This document shows, piece by piece, positions 7,172-12,365 of a stretch of 14,424 nt of DNA (the first letter of the stretch is position 1; each line of letters starts with the position of its first letter). The notes under the pieces are model-generated. The model saw only the letters and a list, made by a program, of their open reading frames with translations, was not told where the DNA came from and did not search any database. The DNA comes from JBDSEG01 sp039920165. Lineage in GTDB: Bacteria; Pseudomonadota; Gammaproteobacteria; Burkholderiales; Burkholderiaceae_C. The stretch covers positions 1 through 14,424 of the forward strand of contig JBDSEG010000352.1 of NCBI GenBank assembly GCA_039920165.1, given 5' to 3'. A program made the translations under genes and the position numbers.

Positions 7172-7972
7172 TCAGCGCAGCGCGTCGCGCAACGCCTGCA
7201 GGGTCGCGTCCGGCGCTTCCTGCATCAGCGCGTGGCCGCACGGCACTTCGACCGTCGTCGCGTTCAGGGCCGTGGCCACCGCTCGCGACGCTGAAGGCGG
7301 CACCATCTGGTCGAGGCTGCCGAGCACGAGGTGCGACGCGCAGCGCACCTTCGCCACCGCGTCCAGGCCACCCGCATAGGCATCGCACAGCGCGAAGTCG
7401 TGGGCGAACAGATTGACCGCTTCGCAGCCCGCCTGGACCTTGAGCATCAACGCGCGATTGCCGCCGTGCAGCCAGTTGCCGGGGCCGGGATAGGCGGGCT
7501 TGCCGGCGAGGCCCGAATGCGAGAAGGCATTCACCTGGTCGATCGCGAGCAACGAATTCTCGGCCGCGGTGGCGAGCAGCGCCGCCGAGACTTTCATCGG
7601 TACGGCCGCGCCGAGCAGCACGAGCCGCGTGATGCGCTCGGGTGCACGCGCCGCAGCTTCGAGCGCGATCAGCGAGCCCATGCTGTGGCCGACGAGTGCA
7701 GCCTGCGCAAGGCCCGCCGCGTCGAGCAGCGCGAGCGTCGCATCGGCGAGCGCTTCGACGCTTGCCAGCGGCGGCCCGGGGCTGCGGCCGTGGCCGGGTT
7801 GGTCGATGGCCAGCACCGCGTGGCCATGGTTCGCGAACCAGCGGGCGAGCAAGTTCCACACGCTGTGGTCGTGCAGCGCGCCGTGGATGAAGACGATGCA
7901 GGGCAGCGTACGGTCGAAGGGCTTGCCGCCGGTATAGGCATAGACGCTGCGGCCCGCGACATCGAACTTCAT
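7172..7972 (-). CDS. Alpha/beta-fold hydrolase
   Basis: This 266-residue enzyme has the complete alpha/beta hydrolase layout. The oxyanion-hole motif FIHG lies at residues 28-31, the DQPGHGRS strand-turn at 57-64, and the nucleophile elbow GHSMGS at 95-100 with Ser97. The likely acid is Asp221 in LGSLDQMVPP and the likely base is His247 in PCGHALMQEAP. No signal peptide is seen, so it should be cytoplasmic. The substrate is unknown: esters, lactones, peptides or C-C bonds are all possible for this fold. It is too short and lacks the features of homoserine O-acetyltransferase (MetX), despite following metY. The ATG is one base after the metY stop (TGA-G-ATG), which strongly suggests translational coupling and a shared role or shared regulation. 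The family call is firm, the function open. Confidence 0.92.
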   Translation of the reverse strand: MKFDVAGRSVYAYTGGKPFDRTLPCIVFIHGALHDHSVWNLLARWFANHGHAVLAIDQPGHGRSPGPPLASVEALADATLALLDAAGLAQAALVGHSMGSLIALEAAARAPERITRLVLLGAAVPMKVSAALLATAAENSLLAIDQVNAFSHSGLAGKPAYPGPGNWLHGGNRALMLKVQAGCEAVNLFAHDFALCDAYAGGLDAVAKVRCASHLVLGSLDQMVPPSASRAVATALNATTVEVPCGHALMQEAPDATLQALRDALR

Positions 7973-7973
7973 C

Positions 7974-9284
7974 TCAGGCGGTCCTTTCAGCCACGCGCAG
8001 CGCGCGCTTCAGATCGTCGAGCAGATCGTCGGCATCTTCGAGCCCGACCGACAGGCGGATCGTCCCGGCTGTGATGCCGGCGCGCGCGAGCGTCGCATCG
8101 TCCATCCGGAAATGGGTCGTCGAAGCGGGGTGGATGACGAGCGAGCGCACGTCGCCCACATTGGCAAGGTGCGAGAAGATCTTCAGCGCCTCGACGAAGG
8201 CCGTGCCCTGCTTGCGCGAGCCGCGCAGGTCGAAGCTGAAGACCGAGCCGCAGCCGCGCGGCAGCAGGCGTTTCGCCAGCGCATGGCTCGGGTGCGATTC
8301 GAGCTCGGGGTAGCCGACGCGCTCGACCATCGGATGCCCAGCCAGGTAGGCGACCAGCTTGCGCGTGTTCTCCACATGCCTCGCCATGCGCAGCGGCAAC
8401 GTCTCGATACCCTGCAGCACGAGCCACGCGCTGTGCGGACTCATGCAGGCGCCGAAATCACGCAAGCCCTCGCGCCGTGCGCGCAGCAGGAAAGCGCCCA
8501 CGCTGCTCTCTTCGCTGAATACCATGCCGTGGAAGCCGGCGTAGGGCTCGGTCAGTTCGCCGAAGTGGCCCGAGTGCGCATGCGCCGCCTCCCAGTCGAA
8601 CCGTCCGCCGTCGACCAGCACCCCGCCGATCACGGTGCCGTGGCCCGATAGAAATTTGGTCGCCGAATGAAACAGCAGGTCGGCGCCGTGCTCGAACGGG
8701 CGCATCAGCCACGGCGTGGTGAAAGTCGAATCGACCAGCAGGGGCAGGCGGTACTCGCGCCCGAGCGTCGCCAGCGCGGGAATATCGAGCACGTCCAGTC
8801 CGGGGTTGCCGAGCGTCTCGCCGAACAGCAGCCGGGTGTTGGGGCGGATCGCGGCGCGCCAGGCATCGAGGTCGCGCGGTGCGACGAAGGTCGTCTCGAT
8901 GCCGAAGCGCGACAGCGTGTAGTACAGCAGGTTGTGCGAGCCGCCGTACAGCGCGCTCGAGGCGACCAGGTGCGATCCGGCGCCGGCGAGCGTCGCGATC
9001 GCAAGGTGCAAGGCAGCCTGGCCGCTCGCCGTCGCGATGGCGCCGACGCCGCCTTCGAGCGCGGCCACGCGTTCCTCGAGCACCGCGTTGGTCGGGTTCG
9101 AGATCCGGCTGTACACATGGCCGGCGCGCTCCTGGTTGAACAGCGAGGCGGCATGCTCGCTGTTCTGGAATACGAACGAGGTGGTGAGGTGGATCGGCGT
9201 CGCGCGTGCGCCGGTTGCCGGGTCGGGGGCAGCGCCGGCATGCAGGGCGAGGGTGTCGAAACCGGGGTCGGAGATGCCGCTCAT
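7974..9284 (-). CDS. metY: O-acetylhomoserine sulfhydrylase (PLP-dependent, Cys/Met metabolism family)
   Basis: This 436-residue PLP enzyme is of the Cys/Met_Meta_PP family. It makes homocysteine from O-acetylhomoserine and sulfide in methionine biosynthesis. Visible landmarks are TPIHLTTSF (29-37), YSRISNPT with Tyr58 and Arg60 for phosphate and substrate binding, ATASGQAA (84-91), Tyr113 in ALYGG stacking on the cofactor, Asp185 in LVDSTF, and the Schiff-base lysine Lys210 in HSATKFLSGHG. The length of about 430 and the inserted region around 236-255 (HSGHFGELTEPYAGFHG) separate it from the roughly 390-residue MetB/MetC/MetZ enzymes and favour MetY. O-succinylhomoserine as the substrate cannot be excluded. 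The start at 9284 gives the normal N-terminus (SDPGFDTLALHAG). Its ribosome binding site is weak. The gene is read away from the CBS gene across a 121-base divergent spacer and is followed after one base by an alpha/beta hydrolase gene. Confidence 0.94.
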   Translation of the reverse strand: MSGISDPGFDTLALHAGAAPDPATGARATPIHLTTSFVFQNSEHAASLFNQERAGHVYSRISNPTNAVLEERVAALEGGVGAIATASGQAALHLAIATLAGAGSHLVASSALYGGSHNLLYYTLSRFGIETTFVAPRDLDAWRAAIRPNTRLLFGETLGNPGLDVLDIPALATLGREYRLPLLVDSTFTTPWLMRPFEHGADLLFHSATKFLSGHGTVIGGVLVDGGRFDWEAAHAHSGHFGELTEPYAGFHGMVFSEESSVGAFLLRARREGLRDFGACMSPHSAWLVLQGIETLPLRMARHVENTRKLVAYLAGHPMVERVGYPELESHPSHALAKRLLPRGCGSVFSFDLRGSRKQGTAFVEALKIFSHLANVGDVRSLVIHPASTTHFRMDDATLARAGITAGTIRLSVGLEDADDLLDDLKRALRVAERTA

Positions 9285-9405
9285 GGGAGCACTCGCAAGG
9301 TGGCGGGAAGCGCTGTCTTTGGCGTGGACTTCGGCGCCGTGTGCGGCACTGTCGTCGGCCGGAATTGTGGGCTATATTGGTCCGTCACAGCCGCGGGAGA
9401 GGGCC
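9285..9405. promoter_or_regulatory. Divergent promoter region between metY and the CBS-aroC unit
   Basis: This 121-base spacer must hold promoters for metY (leftward) and for the CBS-aroC pair (rightward). On the plus strand TATATT (9373-9378) in an otherwise GC-rich stretch is a plausible -10 element, 27 bases before a strong ribosome binding site, GGGAGAGGG (9395-9403), which fixes the CBS start. A matching -35 is poor (CTGTCG at 9349-9354). I see no clear leftward promoter and no recognisable methionine-responsive riboswitch. Confidence 0.45.
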
Positions 9406-9873
9406 ATGCAAGTCAGCGACATTCTTCGCGTCAAGGGCGGAACGCTTTTCACCGTCTCGCCGGACGATCTGCTCGCCGGAGCGGTGGCGACGATGTCGGA
9501 CCGCGATATCGGTTCGCTGGTCGTCATGGACCATGGCGAGATCGCCGGCATGCTGACCTTTCGCGAGGTTATCCAGGCCATCGTCGCGAACGGCGGAATG
9601 ATCGGCATGACGCGGGTGCGAGGCGTGATGGATGGTCAGCCGTTGACCTGCACGCCCGAGACCGAGATCGACGAGGTTCGCCGCATGATGCTCGGCCGGC
9701 ATGCCCGCTATATGCCGGTGCTCTCGCAGCGGATGCTGATGGGCGTGATCTCGTTCTACGACGTCGCCAAGGCGGTGGTCGACAGCCAGGACTTCGAGAA
9801 TCGCATGCTCAAGGCGTATATCCGCGACTGGCCGGTCGACAACGAGGCGCGCGACGAGAAGACGCAGACGTGA
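9406..9873 (+). CDS. Two-CBS-domain protein
   Basis: This soluble protein of 155 residues consists of essentially one CBS pair. The first CBS motif covers about residues 7-62 (TVSPDDLLAGAVATMSDRDIGSLVV, then GEIAGMLTFREVIQAI). The second covers about 73-134 (VMDGQPLTCTPETEIDEVRRMML, then ARYMPVLSQRMLMGVISFYDVAKAVV). The C-terminus has a short conserved-looking tail, LKAYIRDWP, then a charged end. CBS pairs bind adenosine nucleotides such as AMP, ATP or SAM and usually act as sensors. No catalytic or DNA-binding domain is attached, so the partner must be another protein or nothing at all. The ATG at 9406 has a very good ribosome binding site, GGGAGAGGG, ending 2 bases upstream. The stop overlaps the GTG start of aroC (GTGA), so the two genes are translationally coupled. 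The ligand and role are unknown. Confidence 0.92.
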   Translation: MQVSDILRVKGGTLFTVSPDDLLAGAVATMSDRDIGSLVVMDHGEIAGMLTFREVIQAIVANGGMIGMTRVRGVMDGQPLTCTPETEIDEVRRMMLGRHARYMPVLSQRMLMGVISFYDVAKAVVDSQDFENRMLKAYIRDWPVDNEARDEKTQT

Positions 9874-10982
9874 GCGGAAGCACCTTAGGTCATCTTTTCC
9901 GCGTCACCAATTTCGGCGAATCGCACGGGCCGGCGATCGGTTGCGTGATCGACGGCTGCCCCCCCGGCATGGAGCTGAGCGAGGCCGATATCCAGCCCGA
10001 ACTCGATCGGCGCCGTCCCGGCACCAGCCGCCACGTGACCCAGCGCAACGAGCCCGACGCGGTGCAGATCCTCTCGGGCGTATTCGAGGGCCGTACCACC
10101 GGCACGCCGATCTGCCTGCTCATCGCCAATACCGACCAGCGCAGCAAGGACTACGGCAACCTGCTCGATACGTTCCGCCCCGGACACGCCGACTACAGCT
10201 ACCTGCACAAATACGGCCTGCGCGATCCGCGCGGCGGCGGCCGCGCATCGGCGCGCCTGACCGCACCGATGGTGGGTGCCGGCGCGGTCGCTCGAAAATG
10301 GCTGAAGGCGCAGTACGGCACCACCTTCGCCGGCCACATGACGCAGATCGGCGCGATCGAGATCCCGTTCGAGTCGATGGCGCACGTGCCGAACAACCCG
10401 TTCTTCGCCGCCAATAGGTCCGACATCGCGCGGCTCGAGGCTTATATGGACGAGCTGCGCAAGGCCGGCGACAGTTGCGGCGCGCGCATCGCGGTGACGG
10501 CGCGCAGCGTGCCGGTCGGCCTGGGCGAGCCGCTCTTCGACAAGCTCGACGCCGATATCGCGCACGCGATGATGGGCATCAATGCGGTCAAGGGCGTCGA
10601 GATCGGCGCCGGCTTCGCGAGCGTCGTGCAGCGCGGAACAACGCACGGCGACGAACTGAGTCCGCAAGGCTTTCGCGGCAACAACGCCGGCGGCGTGCTC
10701 GGCGGCATCTCGACCGGGCAGTACCTGACCGTCTCGATCGCGATCAAGCCGACGAGTTCGATCCGCAGCCCGCGCCATTCGATCGACCTGGCCGGACAGC
10801 CCACCGTGGTCGAAACCTTCGGTCGCCACGATCCCTGCGTCGGCATCCGCGCGACGCCGATCGCCGAGGCGATGCTGGCTTTAGTCGTGATGGACCATGC
10901 GCTGCGCCAGCGCGCGCAGTGCGGTGACGTCACGGTCGCGATGCGGCCGATCCCGGCGAGCGCGCCCGACCCGCTCGGCTGA
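9870..10982 (+). CDS. aroC: Chorismate synthase (AroC)
   Basis: This 370-residue enzyme catalyses the last step of the shikimate pathway, converting 5-enolpyruvylshikimate 3-phosphate to chorismate with reduced FMN. Family signatures are all present: GESHGPAIG (16-24, His19), RRRPG (47-51), FRPGHADYSYLHKYG (102-116, His106), RGGGRASAR (121-129), GFRGNNAGGVLGGISTG (267-283), KPTSSI (293-298), and GRHDPCVGIRATPIAEAM (318-335). The length is close to the 361 residues of E. coli AroC. The GTG start at 9870 overlaps the stop of the CBS gene by 4 bases and begins the usual N-terminus (MSGSTLGHLFRVTNFG). The residue after SAR is Leu130, where E. coli has Glu (SARETA). I believe related betaproteobacterial enzymes share Leu, but this is from memory. 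Two TTA leucine codons (6 and 338) stand out in a GC-rich gene. Confidence 0.97.
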   Translation: MSGSTLGHLFRVTNFGESHGPAIGCVIDGCPPGMELSEADIQPELDRRRPGTSRHVTQRNEPDAVQILSGVFEGRTTGTPICLLIANTDQRSKDYGNLLDTFRPGHADYSYLHKYGLRDPRGGGRASARLTAPMVGAGAVARKWLKAQYGTTFAGHMTQIGAIEIPFESMAHVPNNPFFAANRSDIARLEAYMDELRKAGDSCGARIAVTARSVPVGLGEPLFDKLDADIAHAMMGINAVKGVEIGAGFASVVQRGTTHGDELSPQGFRGNNAGGVLGGISTGQYLTVSIAIKPTSSIRSPRHSIDLAGQPTVVETFGRHDPCVGIRATPIAEAMLALVVMDHALRQRAQCGDVTVAMRPIPASAPDPLG

Positions 10983-10991
10983 CGATGGTCC

Positions 10992-11016
10992 CACCCTCTC
11001 CAAAAGGGAGAGGGTG
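10992..11016. repeat. Hairpin of a probable dispersed intergenic repeat after aroC
   Basis: CACCCTCTCC (10992-11001) and GGAGAGGGTG (11007-11016) form a perfect 10-base stem with the loop AAAAG. It starts 9 bases after the aroC stop. The purine-rich sequence that follows, to about 11057, looks like part of the same unit. Hairpins of this CCCTCTCC/GGAGAGGG kind recur between genes in many GC-rich proteobacterial chromosomes, which is why I call it a dispersed repeat, but only one copy is visible here. No T-run follows, so it is not a textbook terminator, though it could still protect or end the aroC transcript. Confidence 0.6.
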
Positions 11017-11067
11017 TGGAGCCCCGGGTGAAGCGGAGGGAGACGGAGTGAACCCCCCGAGCGCCTC

Positions 11068-11097
11068 GATTTGCAGCCTGCGCTGTCCGATCTGCAG
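11068..11097. promoter_or_regulatory. Direct repeat upstream of the RND genes, possible operator
   Basis: GATTTGCAG (11068-11076) and GATCTGCAG (11089-11097) match at 8 of 9 positions and lie exactly 21 bases apart, about two helical turns. They are 82-111 bases before the adaptor start, a suitable place for a regulator site. The rest of the spacer to 11178 holds an AT-rich patch (AAAAATACC, 11111-11119) and a -10-like TAAACT (11137-11142) with no good -35. A chance origin is quite possible. Confidence 0.25.
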
Positions 11098-11178
11098 TTC
11101 GTCGCACCGCAAAAATACCGCCTTCGGCAGCGTCCCTAAACTCGCGCCGGATTCGAACAAAATGCGGGAGAAGAACCC

Positions 11179-12345
11179 ATGCGCAAGCATTGGCTGGTGG
11201 GTGGTTTGGCGGCTCTGGCGATCGCCGGCATCGGTTCGGCGATCGGCTGGCGAGCCTATTCGGCGACCCAGGCCGAGGCCAAGAAGAAGTCCGCCGATGC
11301 GGTCGTGACGCTCGAGTTCACGCCGACCGAGGTGGTGCGGCCGATGCGCGTCGCGATGGCCGAGTTGATTGAATTTTCCGGCTCGCTGGTCGCGCCGCGA
11401 ACCGCGATCGTTCGCGCCAAGGCGCCCGGCACGTTGTTGTCGCTGTCGGTTGCCGAAGGCAGCCGGGTCAAGGCCGGTCAGACGCTCGGGGCGATCGACC
11501 TGGCCGACCTGCAAAGCCGGGTCGACGAGCGCAGCGCGAATGTCGAGGCGCTGGATGCGCGCGTCGTCGAGGCCGAACGCGCGTACGCCGCGAACGAGAA
11601 CCTGGCGCGCCAGCAGTTCATCTCGGCGACCGCGCTCGAGACTTCGCGGGCGACGCTCGATTCGGCACGTGCCCAACTTCGCTCGGGCCAGGCCCAGCTC
11701 GCCACCTCGCGCCTGGGTGTTCGCGAGGCCGCGCTCGCCGCACCGATCGCCGGAATCGTCGGCAAGCGCAGCGTGCTGCCGGGCGAAAAGGTCAGCGCCG
11801 AGCAGGAATTGCTGACCGTGGTCGACCTGCGCCAGCTCGAACTCGCCGGCGTGGTCGGCACGCATCAGGTGTCGTCGCTCAAGCCCGGCATGCCGGTATC
11901 GGTCAAGGTCGAGGGCCGGCCCGCAGGCGTGGCCGGTCGTGTCGACCGCATTGCGCCGGCAGCCGAGCCCGGCACGCGCGGCATCCGTGTCGTCGTGCTG
12001 ATCGACAACCCCGACGAGGTGCTGCGCGCCGGCCAGTATGCGAATGCGACGGTGCGCCTCGGCGATACCGCCCAGCGCCTCACATTGCCTGCGAGCGCGA
12101 TCGGCCAGTCGTCCGGGCAGGACTATGTCTGGACGCTTGAGAACCAGGCGCTGGTGCGGCGCATCGTTATCACCGGGCGGCGCGACTCGGCACAGGGGCG
12201 GGTCGAGGTGAGCCAGGGCGTCGCGCCGGAAACCGAGGTCATCGCCGCTCGGTTCGACGGCCTGAAGGAAGGCGCCCCGGCACGCGTCGTCGCGCACCGC
12301 AGCGCGCCGACCGCCTCGGCTGCCTCCGCCCAGCCGAAGTCCTGA
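11179..12345 (+). CDS. RND efflux periplasmic adaptor (membrane fusion protein)
   Basis: This 388-residue adaptor would link an inner-membrane RND permease to an outer-membrane channel. The N-terminus (residues 5-23) is a signal or anchor helix after MRKHW. No lipobox cysteine is present, so a lipoprotein is unlikely. The order of parts fits HlyD/MexA-type adaptors. The first lipoyl half is at about 78-107 (VRAKAPGTLLSLSVAEGSRVKAGQ) and an alpha-hairpin rich in Glu, Arg and Ala spans about 110-180. The second lipoyl half (AAPIAGIVGKRSVLPGEKV) is at 187-205, a beta-barrel at about 216-295, and a membrane-proximal domain to about 370. The C-terminal tail is low complexity (Ala/Ser/Pro). The start has a strong ribosome binding site, GGGAG, 8 bases upstream. 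The permease gene follows after 20 bases, so the two form an operon. No adjacent regulator or outer-membrane gene is seen in the window. Confidence 0.92.
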   Translation: MRKHWLVGGLAALAIAGIGSAIGWRAYSATQAEAKKKSADAVVTLEFTPTEVVRPMRVAMAELIEFSGSLVAPRTAIVRAKAPGTLLSLSVAEGSRVKAGQTLGAIDLADLQSRVDERSANVEALDARVVEAERAYAANENLARQQFISATALETSRATLDSARAQLRSGQAQLATSRLGVREAALAAPIAGIVGKRSVLPGEKVSAEQELLTVVDLRQLELAGVVGTHQVSSLKPGMPVSVKVEGRPAGVAGRVDRIAPAAEPGTRGIRVVVLIDNPDEVLRAGQYANATVRLGDTAQRLTLPASAIGQSSGQDYVWTLENQALVRRIVITGRRDSAQGRVEVSQGVAPETEVIAARFDGLKEGAPARVVAHRSAPTASAASAQPKS

Positions 12346-12365
12346 GACTCGCGAGGAGCGCCGCC

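Noticed and set aside
9285..9405. SAM or other methionine riboswitch before metY
   Set aside because: The spacer is only 121 bases and shared with a divergent gene, and I could find no conserved riboswitch core or clear helices.
8667..9869. Open frame upstream of and in frame with aroC, which would make a 771-residue protein
   Set aside because: It covers metY antisense and the CBS gene in another frame. AroC's normal N-terminus begins at the GTG at 9870.
10983..11178. A canonical intrinsic terminator for aroC
   Set aside because: The hairpin is strong, but no T-run follows on either strand, so I list it as a repeat instead.
10985..11308. 107-codon open frame in the aroC-RND spacer
   Set aside because: It is made of the hairpin repeat and overlaps the adaptor start out of frame. 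It has no domain and no ribosome binding site.
10930..12297. 455-codon minus-strand open frame opposite the RND adaptor
   Set aside because: Arg/Gly/Asp-rich translation without domains; the opposite strand encodes a convincing adaptor.
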